Assembly: GCF_001544535.1 (NCBI RefSeq)
Contig: NZ_FCON02000042.1
Coordinates: forward strand, 1 to 60,415
From: Caballeronia choica
Lineage (GTDB): Bacteria > Pseudomonadota > Gammaproteobacteria > Burkholderiales > Burkholderiaceae
DNA: 60,415 nt
Direction of reading: 5' to 3'
Part shown: one piece after another, positions 46,959-56,193 of the stretch
Position numbering within the stretch: the stretch's first letter is position 1
How the letters are laid out: each line of letters begins with the position of its first letter
Notes under the pieces: generated by a model
Database searches by the model: none
What the model saw: the letters and a program-made list of their open reading frames with translations, nothing else
Told to the model about the DNA's origin: nothing
Made by a program: the position numbers and the translations under genes

Positions 46959-48056
46959 TTCGGTCCTCCCAGGGTCGAGGCCACGTCGGCATGCCTGCCG
47001 AGAAGGCACTATCATACTTCGCGTCCTCTGGCTGCACCAGCGAGTAGCATCCGCATGCGTCGACCGTGCGACCGGCCGGCAGACTCGCGATGCTGGCGCG
47101 GGCGCCCTGTGCAAGACTGAAATGCTGCTATGCAAGCGGCAACCCGGGTGCGGGCCGTACTCTTCCTTGCCGAATGGGCGTTCAGATGTCTTCTCCCGGT
47201 GGCCGAGATGTGACACTCCGATAGGCTGTTCATCATAGAGAGCTACTGCCGAGCTGCCAGAGTCGAACTGCGCGGCTGCTACAAGCATCAGGAAGCGCGC
47301 GAGACTGTGCCGTATCACTTCGAGGTCCTTCACCGGGGCCTCCGCAAGATGCAGCACATGCATGAGGAGCGACGACGGAGTGGCCTTGGCTAGGTCTATA
47401 TGGCCGCATCGCCAACCGTGACCGACCACTGATGGCCGAGCGTTGCCAAATGCGGTCCGCCGAAGTCGACCCACTGCCACCGGTCCTTCGGTCTGCAACC
47501 AGCGGCAGCTACAAAGTGGTCCGGTCATTCAGGCCGCCGTCTCGGGGACGGCAGTTCGGCCATTGCGGTCGCTGGTTCAGCGACATGACAGCGGCAGGTG
47601 AGGACCCCATTGCCGTCATTCAGTGGCTGGTTGAATTTGTCGATCGTGAATGGCCGCTGTGGGGGAAATCGAATGTTCGTTGGCGGACCCATAACCCACA
47701 TTGGGCCTGTCTGGGTTATGCGTCGGCAATGCGGCGGATTGCTGACGATACCTAGGACGAGCAGTCACCCCGCAGCTTTTCGATCAGCGAAGACCACGTT
47801 CTCGACCCATCTCCTCCGACCGCTGTCCGACGCGGTCGGCAGAAACGCGACGCTTCTCGGACGCCCGACATCCGGTGGGCGTGTTTCTCTTTTCGAAAAT
47901 GCGATGGTCATTCGAGGCGCTGGCGCCTGACTTTCTTCCCTTTGTACAGTGCGCCTCTTCCGGTGACTGGACTGAGGCACAATAGGCGAGGAAGTCACGC
48001 GCGACCGGCGGGATCGCGCCGCTGCGTTGCGCCAATCGGACGCATGGAGATGTGCT
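46959..48056. other. Gene-poor stretch (1.1 kb) upstream of the caspase-CHAT operon
   Basis: It must hold the operon promoter (minus strand) and, on its right, the promoter of the DUF4148 gene. Open frames here have no ribosome site and no recognisable product. A 9-bp inverted repeat lies at 47690-47720. Confidence 0.4.
47690..47720. repeat. Inverted repeat CATAACCCA / TGGGTTATG
   Basis: Perfect 9-bp arms with a 13-base loop in noncoding DNA. It could be an operator, an att-like core or a remnant; nothing adjacent decides. Confidence 0.35.
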
Positions 48057-48368
48057 ATGGAAAAGCTCACGAATAGCTGCTCGACGCTTGCTGCGTTGGC
48101 GCTCCTTCTGACTGGCTATGCCGCCGCCGGAGTACCACACAGCGGGCCACATCTGACCCCAACCGAGTGCCATGACCTGGCCGCGACTAAAAGCAACGCG
48201 CCTCGGACGAGGTCACAACACCGAAGCGAGATTTCGGCTCTGAGCAAAGCGGGCTACAACCCATCACCATGGCACGACGACCCAAACTACCCAGCGGATC
48301 TACACGCGGCGCAGCGCCGGGTCGACCATTGGTTCGAAACGGAGTGCAAGCCGTCTCAACCCAGGTGA
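48057..48368 (+). CDS. DUF4148 domain secreted protein
   Basis: This 103-residue protein has a signal peptide (about 1-25, LAALALLLTGYAAA) and a mature domain with ISALSKAGYNPSPWHDDPNY and PADLHAAQRRV, the DUF4148 signature typical of Burkholderiaceae periplasmic proteins. Two cysteines (TECHDL and TECKPS) may pair. ATG 48057 follows GGAGA. Function of the family is unknown; members are often stress-induced. Confidence 0.85.
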   Translation: MEKLTNSCSTLAALALLLTGYAAAGVPHSGPHLTPTECHDLAATKSNAPRTRSQHRSEISALSKAGYNPSPWHDDPNYPADLHAAQRRVDHWFETECKPSQPR

Positions 48369-48741
48369 GAAGGCCCGGAGCCACTACGGTCCTCCTTAGA
48401 ATTAGCGCGCAGCAACCGCGCGTCGCATTCCAGCGCAGCGCCGATACCTTGGAGCGTGGCCTGCAGACCGCCCCACGGGTCTCCCTTTCAACGAATGTAC
48501 ATGGGCGCCGCGGTTTTTTCACTCCACTGATGTCTAGCCCGCTTTACTGACATCGCCCAGTTCGCGCCACCGGGTCGGCATCGACAGACTTTTCGTACCT
48601 TGCAACGGCACATTCGGAAGACCGCTTATGGCCGATCACGGTTCGATCGAATGATCTCCGGCCGACCCTTAAGCGGCCTTCGACCCGTTGCGAGCCCTAT
48701 GCCGGCTTCCATCTGGAACTGCCAGGAGGTTAACCGTTAGC
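48369..48741. other. Intergenic region, nothing recognised
   Basis: 373 bases between convergent genes. No gene or clear terminator was found. Confidence 0.35.
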
Positions 48742-50421
48742 TCAGGCGTTGACCTTCTGCTCCCCGGAAGCCTGCTCACGCATGCGACGGGCTTCGTCAC
48801 GAAGGAACTGCTGGTAATCGTCCAGATCGCCGTCGAAGGGCTCGACGCTACCCTTGGTAACGAGCCAGAACTCGTCACATACCGCGCGCAGCAGGGACCG
48901 GTCGTGACTGACCAGCATCACTGTGCCTTCGAATTCGTTGAGCGCCATGCCTAGCGCCTCGCGTGTGGCCAGGTCGAGATGGTTAGTAGGCTCGTCGAGC
49001 AGCAGCAGGTTAGGACGCTGCCACACGATCATGCACAACACGAGCCGCGCCTTCTCGCCGCCGCTCATCGTACCGACTGCCTGATGGACCATGTCGCCAC
49101 TGAAGTTGAAGGTGCCGAGGAAGGTGCGAAGCGATTGTTCCGTGCCGCTCTGGCCGGGGGCACGCATGTGCGCCGGCGTGTCCTTGGCCAGGCGGATCAT
49201 GTGTTCCATCGGCGTGTCGAGCGGGCGCAGCACGTCGAGCTCCTGCTGGGCGAAGTAGCCGATGTTCAGGCCTTTGCCTTCGCTGATTTCGCCGGCAATC
49301 GGCGCCAGCGCGTGCGCCACCGTCTTCACCAGAGTGGACTTGCCTTGGCCGTTGGCACCGAGAATGCCGATGCGCTGCCCGGCCAGCACGGATCGGTTGA
49401 TGCCCCGCACGATGACCGTCGGCGGCGTCCCCGGCGGTGCGTCGGTCGGCGCCGCGTAGCCGAAGCTCGCGTCCAGCATCGACAACAGCGGATTCGGGAC
49501 GTTGAGGGGCTCCTTGAACTCGAAGCTGAACTCTGCGTCGGCAAGCACCGGTGCGATCTTCTCCATGCGTTCGAGTGCCTTGACCCGGCTCTGCGCCTGT
49601 TTCGCCTTCGAGGCCTTGGCCTTGAAACGGTCGATGAATTTCTGCAGGTGGGCGATCTTGTCCGCCTGCTTGGCCATCGCGGCCTGCTGCAACACGAGCT
49701 GCTCAGCGCGCATCTCTTCGAACTTGCTGTAGTTGCCGCCATAGCGCACGAGCTTGGCGTTGTCTACGTGCACCGTCACCTGCGTCACCGCGTCGAGGAA
49801 TTCGCGGTCGTGGCTGATCACGACCATGGTTCCCTCGTAGCGCTTGAGCCAGGTTTCCAGCCAGACCAGCGCGTCGAGGTCGAGGTGATTGGTCGGTTCG
49901 TCGAGCAACAGCAAGTCGGACGGACACATGAGCGCGCGGGCCAGCTGCAGACGCATGCGCCAGCCGCCGGAGAAGCTGTTGACCGGCTGGTTAAGCTGCT
50001 CGGCACTGAAGCCAAGGCCGAGGATCAGCGCTTGAGCGCGTGCGGGGGCATCGTGTGCACCGGCGTCGTGCAGGCTCATGTAGGCGTGCGCCATACGCAT
50101 GCCGTCGTCGCTAGCCTCGGCGGCGGCTACTTCGGTCTGCGCGGCCAGCAACACGGTGTCACCCTCGACGACGAAGTCGGTCGCGCTCTGCGTCGTCTCC
50201 GGCATCTCCTGCGCGACCTGGCCCATCTTCCATGCAGCGGGAATCGAGAACTCGCCGCCGTCTTCGTGCAGCGTGCCGTTGAGAAGGCCGAAGAAGGATG
50301 ACTTGCCGGCGCCATTGCGGCCGACAAGGCCAATCTTTTCGCCGGGGGTAAAGGTGACGGACGCGCGGTCGAGTACGACATTGACGCCGCGGCGCAGTGT
50401 GACATTACGGACGGAAATCAT
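48742..50421 (-). CDS. ABC-F family ATPase, YheS type
   Basis: This 559-residue soluble protein has two ABC cassettes and no membrane segment. Cassette 1 has Walker A GRNGAGKSS, signature FSGGWRMRLQLARAL and Walker B LLLLDEPTNHLD. Cassette 2 has GANGQGKST, MSGGEKARLVLCM and LLLLDEPTNHLD. Between them lies the charged P-site-tRNA interaction motif linker (FIDRFKAKASKAKQAQSRVKAL). ABC-F proteins bind the ribosomal E site and relieve stalled translation; the N-terminal MISVRNVTLRRGVNVVLD matches YheS. It lacks the long C-terminal arm of E. coli YheS. It likely forms its own transcription unit. A resistance role cannot be read from the sequence. Confidence 0.92.
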   Translation of the reverse strand: MISVRNVTLRRGVNVVLDRASVTFTPGEKIGLVGRNGAGKSSFFGLLNGTLHEDGGEFSIPAAWKMGQVAQEMPETTQSATDFVVEGDTVLLAAQTEVAAAEASDDGMRMAHAYMSLHDAGAHDAPARAQALILGLGFSAEQLNQPVNSFSGGWRMRLQLARALMCPSDLLLLDEPTNHLDLDALVWLETWLKRYEGTMVVISHDREFLDAVTQVTVHVDNAKLVRYGGNYSKFEEMRAEQLVLQQAAMAKQADKIAHLQKFIDRFKAKASKAKQAQSRVKALERMEKIAPVLADAEFSFEFKEPLNVPNPLLSMLDASFGYAAPTDAPPGTPPTVIVRGINRSVLAGQRIGILGANGQGKSTLVKTVAHALAPIAGEISEGKGLNIGYFAQQELDVLRPLDTPMEHMIRLAKDTPAHMRAPGQSGTEQSLRTFLGTFNFSGDMVHQAVGTMSGGEKARLVLCMIVWQRPNLLLLDEPTNHLDLATREALGMALNEFEGTVMLVSHDRSLLRAVCDEFWLVTKGSVEPFDGDLDDYQQFLRDEARRMREQASGEQKVNA

Positions 50422-50829
50422 AAGGAGCTACTTCGAAGAGGATAGGCATGATAGCCGACCGGACGTACGGAGCTGTCTCTTTTCTCGCCGCACGAGTGAA
50501 GAGCTGCTGGCGCTTTGCGCCGCCCACCGGCCACAAAGCGAGGCGGGTACTGGCGCACCGGGCGTTCCGGGTGCGGGGCCAGGAACAGACGGTGAGTGAC
50601 GGCTCCTCGCCGTTTGTACCCGTTCGACCCCTTCACCGTAAGCCGCCGGTCGAAAACATTTCCCTGCGCCAGCGGCAGCTTTGCCTCTCGGACGCGCGAT
50701 TCAATTCACAATTTAGCCATGTCATCATCGCGATTTATGCGTGTGGCATGACGCCGACGAGCGCGCAATTTGCCTTGCGCACCTGTGTGTGCAAGGCCTG
50801 CATAGCAGGCGGTAGTTTGACTCAGCTGC
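50422..50829. other. Intergenic region
   Basis: 408 bases between the ABC-F gene start and the M48 gene stop. It holds the ABC-F promoter. A short GCCTGC-ATA-GCAGGC hairpin near 50797 may help end the M48 transcript. No gene seen. Confidence 0.4.
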
Positions 50830-52518
50830 TCATTTGTTCACGCCAATCAGCTTGTTGAGCACGCTATGGATGTGCCCCATGCCGCCCTGATCCGCCTGCT
50901 TCGTCTCGGCGGGCGTCTGCGAGGCCGCAAGACAAGGCGTGCGATAGTCCGGATAGTTCGCCGTGCATTTCAGCGCGAGATCCTTGGCGGTCTTGGTGTC
51001 GCCGGTCTGCCGGTAGAACGCGATCATCGGCGACCACGTGAGCGGTGCACGGCCGAATTCGTCGAACTGTTTTTGCAAGAAGGGAAGTGCATTCGCCCGA
51101 TCGCGTGACGACGCCATGCGATTCGCGAGATTCACCTGAATCTGCCACGACCGTTCGTGCGCGTTCTGGTTGCGCCGCAGGATCTGGATCGGCGTGTCCT
51201 GAGGACCGGTCGCGGATAGCGACGTCAGGTTCGAGACGAGGTAGAGCGGCAAGCCGTCGTTCGCCGTGGGTCCGGACGCCATCGTGTTCGCCGCAGCGAG
51301 CGCCTCGCCGTAGTGCTTTTGCGCCTGCAGGGTCTGGATGTTCGACGCGAGCGCGTAATGCGCGAGGATCGTCGCCGTCGCGCCTTGCTTGCGCGCGTTC
51401 TTCCACGGCTCGACCTTGGCGTCGGGCATTTCGTCGCCGAGCAACGGCTCGATCTGCTTGCGCAAGTCCGCCTCGCGCTGGGCGGCGTCACCGTGCGTTT
51501 CCTGCACCGTCTCCGCCTCCGCGCCGATGCGGTCCTCCAGCGCGTGCTGCGCATCGAAGGTCGCGCCGCCGAGCGAGCCCTTCACGTCGACGGTGTTCGA
51601 AGTCGCCGTTGCCAGCGCGTCGCTCAGGCGGTCGAGCGTACCCATCTGCGAGGTGAACGGGGTGAGCGAATTGTTGAAGACGGGCGACTTGAGCGGATGC
51701 TTGGTGGCGTCCTTCACTGCCTTGTCGCGCGCGGCGGCCGTTTGCATCTCCTTGAGCTTTTCCTGCTGCTCTTTCGCCTGTTTGTCGTAGGTGCCGATCC
51801 GTGCAAGAAAGGTGCGAAATCCCTCCGAGTACGAATAGCCGCATTTCAGGCTGATGGTGGCGCCGAAGCGGTCCGCCGCCTCTTCGAACGAACGCTGCCA
51901 CGCGGGGAAAAGCGCACGCGTGCCGAGCGCCTGAACGACGAAGATGTTGTCAACGCCGGACCATTCCGTCGTGCTCGCGCGCTTGTTCGCATAGTTCCAT
52001 GCGAGCGTGGCGATCGCCGCGCCGGTCTCGCCGGCGGTCTTGACGTCGTTGGCCGCGTAGTGATTCAGATAGACATGGCCGAACTCGTGCGCGAGCACCG
52101 CGAATATCTCGTCCTCGCTCTCCGCGATCTGAATCCAGTACTGCGAGACGTAGATGTTCCCAGCTGCCGACGATGATGCGGCGAGCGCAGTATCCGCCGT
52201 GATATGCACTGTACCGGGATAGTCGGGCACGCCGGCCGTGCGCTTTATCTTCGCGAGCAGGCCGTTGAGATAGCGTTCCATCTCCGGCATGGAAACGAGT
52301 CCCCAACCGTCTGCGCGGTTGTTGTTCAAGTCTTCGGTGACGGAAGGCCAAGAGCGCGCGATAGGCGGCGGAAGCTTGCCCATCTGGTGCATGCCGGCGT
52401 CGGAATTCGAACCGGGCATCAATTCGGAAAGGCTCGAAGGAAGCTTGGTGTCAGAGCATGCACTCGCGCTCAGCGCGCATGCCACGGCGAGGCCGAGTCG
52501 GGTTGCGCGAGTGTTCAT
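50830..52518 (-). CDS. M48 family metalloprotease, lipoprotein
   Basis: This 562-residue exported protein has a lipoprotein signal ending ALSASAC (Cys21), so it should be anchored in a membrane facing the periplasm. The zinc motif is HEFGH at 144-148 in VLAHEFGHVYLNH, with the third ligand Glu in FEEAADRFGA. A helical region with coiled-coil character (KQAKEQQEKLKEMQTAAARDKAV) and TPR-like C-terminal repeats follow. It resembles BepA/LoiP-type outer-membrane quality-control proteases. ATG 52518 overlaps the stop of the SH3-like gene (ATGA), fixing the start and showing translational coupling. Confidence 0.88.
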   Translation of the reverse strand: MNTRATRLGLAVACALSASACSDTKLPSSLSELMPGSNSDAGMHQMGKLPPPIARSWPSVTEDLNNNRADGWGLVSMPEMERYLNGLLAKIKRTAGVPDYPGTVHITADTALAASSSAAGNIYVSQYWIQIAESEDEIFAVLAHEFGHVYLNHYAANDVKTAGETGAAIATLAWNYANKRASTTEWSGVDNIFVVQALGTRALFPAWQRSFEEAADRFGATISLKCGYSYSEGFRTFLARIGTYDKQAKEQQEKLKEMQTAAARDKAVKDATKHPLKSPVFNNSLTPFTSQMGTLDRLSDALATATSNTVDVKGSLGGATFDAQHALEDRIGAEAETVQETHGDAAQREADLRKQIEPLLGDEMPDAKVEPWKNARKQGATATILAHYALASNIQTLQAQKHYGEALAAANTMASGPTANDGLPLYLVSNLTSLSATGPQDTPIQILRRNQNAHERSWQIQVNLANRMASSRDRANALPFLQKQFDEFGRAPLTWSPMIAFYRQTGDTKTAKDLALKCTANYPDYRTPCLAASQTPAETKQADQGGMGHIHSVLNKLIGVNK

Positions 52519-52874
52519 GGTTGCCGGCACCGGTCGGAGCTAGCGTTCATGGACCCGGCAATGGATTTGGATCCGGGTGGAACAGTGCAGACGACCATCG
52601 CCGTGGGAGCGGTGTTCACGTCGAGCGAGTTGACCCACCCGCTGCCTGCGGGCGTCGCGACTTCGTAGAAGCCTTTGGACTTCGACTTCACCTTCCACGG
52701 GAAACCCTGCGCCGGAATCATTCCGGCGAAGTCTTTCTTCGATGGTGACTTGTAGAGCCGGATCTCTTTCTCGCCACCCATCTGCGACACGATATCTGCG
52801 TTCTGCGCATGCGCGGCGCACGCCGCGCCAAGCAGCAACGCCGCCGCCAAGACCTTGCCCGATGTCTCGATCAT
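52515..52874 (-). CDS. Small periplasmic SH3-like protein
   Basis: This 119-residue protein has a signal peptide (about 1-22, VLAAALLLGAACAAHA). One SH3-like barrel of bacterial type follows (KEIRLYKSPSKKDFAGMI, GFPWKVKSKSKGFYEVATP, GSGWVNSLDV). ATG 52874 follows GAGGAG. Its stop overlaps the M48 start by four bases, and the truncated CHASE2 gene ends 5 bases upstream. It probably assists the metalloprotease or binds the cell wall. Confidence 0.8.
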   Translation of the reverse strand: MIETSGKVLAAALLLGAACAAHAQNADIVSQMGGEKEIRLYKSPSKKDFAGMIPAQGFPWKVKSKSKGFYEVATPAGSGWVNSLDVNTAPTAMVVCTVPPGSKSIAGSMNASSDRCRQP

Positions 52875-52879
52875 TTTCA

Positions 52880-53797
52880 CTACTCCTCCGGAGCCAGAAG
52901 CCAGTCGACCAGGTGTTTGTTCCATTCGAGCCACTCGCTCACGAGCGCGAACAGCGCGACGTGCACTGCCGTGAGATACGCGACGTTGAAGAACGCCTGC
53001 CCGAGATACAGCAGCGCGCCCACGATGGCGAGGGACAGTGCGATCTCGCATACCTTGAAACAGGTCCAATGCAAGGCAGTGCGGAATTTGGCGGTTCCGT
53101 GCGCACGGCGCGCCGCGCGCACGGACTGCAATGACGATGCGGATGTCGGGTGCGTGTTCTGGGCGGCGCTCTGCGTACTAGCCACGTCAAGCAGAACGAG
53201 AGCACCGGGATTGCCGTTGCTCTCGAATCTTGCGATTTCGGGACGAGCCGCCGTGACCGTCTCATCCACCGTTTCCGGCGTGTTATGAGTCGGCGCTCTC
53301 TCGTGCTTGACGTGACGCCGTTCTTTCCGCGATTCGACCAGCCGCTCCTTGCTGATGCTCACGATCGCGACTCCCAGCAACCCGACCAGCACCAGCCAGA
53401 AAGCTCGAACATGCGCATCATCGAATTCAAAGCCGAGTTCGACCGCCTTGGTGTAGTCCGGTCCCTTGCTAAGGAGATTGTCGAGCGCCATCGCATGTAG
53501 ATACACGCCAGGCACACGCTCGTGAATCGGCGAGAAGACGATGTCGTTGGAATTGGCGAGCGCGCCGCCGATCATCACCACTTTGTGATTGAAGGCGTCG
53601 AAAGAGGAGAGCCGAGAAGGATAGCGCCGGCTCGAAGCATCATCGTTCCCGCACGCTTGTGATGCCCTCACGAGATCAGGCGGGAATTGATGGCGTGGAG
53701 TATATCTGGCAGGGCAAATCCGAAATCGTTGCATTGAGCGAAAGGGAGCAGTTTCAGGACGCAGCGTACAAGGTGCGATCGACGATTGCAAAACCAC
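52880..53797 (-). pseudogene. CHASE2 domain protein, N-terminus missing
   Basis: From about 53,620 downward the frame encodes FDAFNHKVVMIGGALANSND, SPIHERVPGVYLHAMALDNLL and a C-terminal set of membrane helices (FWLVLVGLLGVAIV, IALSLAIVGALLYLGQ, AVHVALFALV), the distal half of a CHASE2 sensor. The first part of CHASE2 and its leading membrane helix are absent; the open frame before it has no ribosome site and reads like unrelated DNA. The gene was probably cut when the neighbouring region was inserted. It once headed the operon with the SH3-like and M48 genes. A shorter product from an internal start is possible. Confidence 0.6.
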
Positions 53798-54616
53798 CGA
53801 CTCCAGAGGAAAAAAAAGCGTCTGCTCCCATCTACATTCATTCTGCGCGGAGGACGCGCGTCATCCTTGGAGACGGCGCTGCACGAGTTGGTACACCTTC
53901 GGATGAGAATCGATCGCGACCTGCCGCCATCGATTCGCTTCAGGTTCTTCTGCGAGAGTAACCAGCTTGCATGACCGAGGTTATGCCAAGTGCCAAGTTT
54001 GGTTCAAAAGGCTCTGTTGGGCAGAGCCAGAACTACGGGGCTTTGTCGATAGCTTCGGGAAACAGGGTGAAAGTGAAGGGCGTCCTCGACAGAATCGAGG
54101 CAGTTTGGTCGTTCTACCTGGTCGCTCATTCGACGGGAGGGCTGGTTGCGCGAGTGTTTCTGCGTTCGGCAGTCGCTTCTGGTACCGGATGCGGTCCTCG
54201 TCATCACTGACGGTCACCCCACGTAGTTGTTTAAGTGCAGGTCTATGCCGCAGTGGTTCATGCCGGCCTTGTCGGTTCAGAGTATGTTTCGCAAACTGAC
54301 TTTAACCCCGCCGCTTCATCACGACGAGGAGGCCGGCTACAGGATCATCATTCGCGGTTGGCAAGCGGTGAACGTCAGGAAAGCGGCTGGTAGCCGCCTT
54401 ACAGACGTTGTATCTGAATGTCAGCAATGGCCGAAATGTACCCGTAGGTTATCGGGCAGGTTTCTGATGCCGACCAGCCATCCGGAAAGGCCCCGTCGGA
54501 TCGGTGAATGGCGACACCTCGCCGGGCCGAGTGCGAACCTCGATGAAATCCGCCCAGAGTGGGCGTCAAGCCCGGGTACCACAATCGAACTCCCATCATC
54601 CCTGTGGGAGACTGCT
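53798..54616. other. Gene-poor stretch left of the recombinase
   Basis: 819 bases with no recognised gene. A short plus-strand piece near 54,120 encodes VAHSTGGLVARVFL, like a hydrolase elbow, but without any supporting frame. Confidence 0.35.
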
Positions 54617-55159
54617 ATGAAGACCGAACAAACCCGTGCGGCATGGAACAAAGGCAAGCTGGTTGGCCAGAAGCCACCGCTAAGGCCGAAAGACGTCTGG
54701 GCCATCCGGATCTACCTTCAGAACGCTCACGCTGTCCGCGATCACGCCCTGTTCAACCTTGCAATCGACAGCAAACTGCGTGGTTGTGATCTTGTCAGTC
54801 TGCGAGTCCGTGATGTCACGCATGGCAATCAGGTCCTCGCGAGGGCGCAAGTCATTCAGCGAAAGACACAACGCCCAGTCCAATTTGAACTGACCGAGTC
54901 GACCCGGAGGGCGGTCGCCGCATGGCTTGAAAAGGCTGCCCTGAGGTCGGAGCAGTACCTCTTCCCAAGTCGACTATTGGCGTCCCCGCACCTTTCAACC
55001 CGGCAATATGCCCGGATGATACGTCGATGGGCGGATGCCGCGGGACTAGATCCGACGGCATACGGCACGCATTTGATGCGCCGTACCAAGGCAACCCTGA
55101 TTTACAAGCGCACGAAGAATCTCAGGGCGGTGCAGTTGCTGCTCGGCCATAGCAAGATC

Positions 55160-55514
55160 GACTATCTCCCGCGCCGAACAATGTCCCGCGACCCCAGGAG
55201 CCCACGGCATGACGGCACACGGTCGCGCCTTTCGCGGGACATAGATTCGGTCTGCAAGATCCACGGGAACGCCGGGATCGTTTAGCTGGCTGCGAACTGC
55301 TGTGTGATCAGAGATCCGACGAGCACATGACGTGTCCGCTCGTTCCGTGTTCGACGGGCGAACGAGCGCTGGGCCACTTCTCCTACGAAGGTCTTGTAAT
55401 CCAGTGAATAGGTCCTGCGAAAGCGCGATCTAATGTCCAGCGCACTTGCGGCACATCCCCAACGCGCGGGGCTTCCGAGTGATCACTGGACATAGTTCCG
55501 CGCGGGAGATAGTC
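55160..55514. mobile_element. MITE-like or decayed IS insertion with 27-bp terminal inverted repeats
   Basis: The ends 55160-55186 and 55488-55514 are inverted copies (GACTATCTCCCGCGC shared exactly, about 25 of 27 positions overall). The interior of about 300 bases has no transposase. It repeats ATGTCC/GGACAT near both ends, with an internal hairpin (ATGTCCCGCGA 55181-55191 / TCGCGGGACAT 55232-55242), as expected for transposase-binding ends. TCGA is found at each junction and could be a 4-bp target duplication. I could not name the IS family. Confidence 0.65.
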
Positions 55515-55544
55515 GAGCCTATTGACTGCAGTCAATAGGCTCGA
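55513..55544. repeat. Perfect 32-bp palindrome at the insertion junction
   Basis: TCGAGCCTATTGACTG is followed directly by its exact reverse complement. It abuts the right inverted repeat of the small element and ends in the recombinase codons. It is bounded by TCGA like the element and may be a second insertion scar or a recombination site. Confidence 0.6.
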
Positions 55545-55611
55545 AAGCACAATCAGGTACCTGGGCATCGAAGTCGACGACGCGCTTGAGATTTCCGAGC
55601 AGACTGAAATC

Positions 55612-56193
55612 TGGCGCAGCTGGTCCTGGCCGCGCGAAACGATTCTACATGCTGGTTCGTGCGGCCACTTTCCAGCGCGGCGCTCCTGGGGCAAAGCCGG
55701 CGGACTTGTGCCGTCGTCGTCGCCGCAGGACCACCATCGTAGCGGCCGCTTCGGCGCGGAACCCTGCCGGACAGCCTATGCGTTCGACCCGGCCATAGCC
55801 GACACTCGCTGGTCGGGCGCCGTGCGGCTGCTGCATGCCGCTCTGCTGTCATTGGCGATCCGGTGCAGATGAATGTCGGATTCAGGGAAGTGCGAATGAG
55901 TCTTCACGACCCTCAACGGACGGTGGGCCAGAGGCGACCTAATCGGCAGCAATTAGATGGAACGGACAATCATCCCCTTCTCAGTTGACCTTCGGGCACT
56001 TCGAGTTTCGGCCATTCGGGAGGTCCGGTTTCGTCCGGCGCGGGGCAAGCGCTTTAGACCGTTTCGGTCGTATAGGCCGACTGCATAGTTCAGGGAAACC
56101 TATGACCGAATTCGGCCAATAGTATTAAAAAACCCTAAGACACGGACGGAATGACTATCCTTCACAAGGATAAGTGGAGGGGAGGTTCCAATA
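55612..56193. other. Intergenic region upstream of the Kelch lipoprotein
   Basis: Degraded-looking noncoding DNA, then a more AT-rich promoter zone from about 56,100 with the leader hairpin at 56156-56172 and the ribosome site GGAGGGGAGG. Confidence 0.35.
56156..56172 (+). promoter_or_regulatory. Leader hairpin TATCCTT / AAGGATA before the Kelch gene
   Basis: A perfect 7-bp stem with a 3-base loop ends just before the Shine-Dalgarno region (56175-56184). It could influence translation or mRNA stability. No known RNA family recognised. Confidence 0.3.

Larger units (their letters stand above)
54617..55611 (+). pseudogene. Tyrosine recombinase (integrase), split by a small insertion
   Basis: ATG 54617 (GGGAG upstream) opens MKTEQTRAAWNKGKLVGQKP. 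The catalytic part is recognisable: the first Arg in SKLRGCDLVSLRV, HLMRR in YGTHLMRRTKATLIY, and His in LLLGHSK. The frame then leaves the gene at 55160. The missing end, ESTIRYLGIEVDDALEI with the nucleophile Tyr, reappears at 55543-55611 in another frame. Removing 383 bases (55160-55542) joins the two halves in frame. The split separates the tyrosine from the rest, so the enzyme should be inactive. The second part stays open to 55872 past the expected end. Confidence 0.75.

Noticed and set aside
46959-47528. 190-codon N-terminal extension of the alpha/beta hydrolase
   Set aside because: The conserved FVHGVNN start and a GGGAGG site fix the start at 46958; the extension is Arg/His/Cys-rich and unlike any domain.
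53971-54210. Frame with VAHSTGGLVARVFL resembling a hydrolase elbow
   Set aside because: Only one short motif-like match, no start site, and no flanking hydrolase features.
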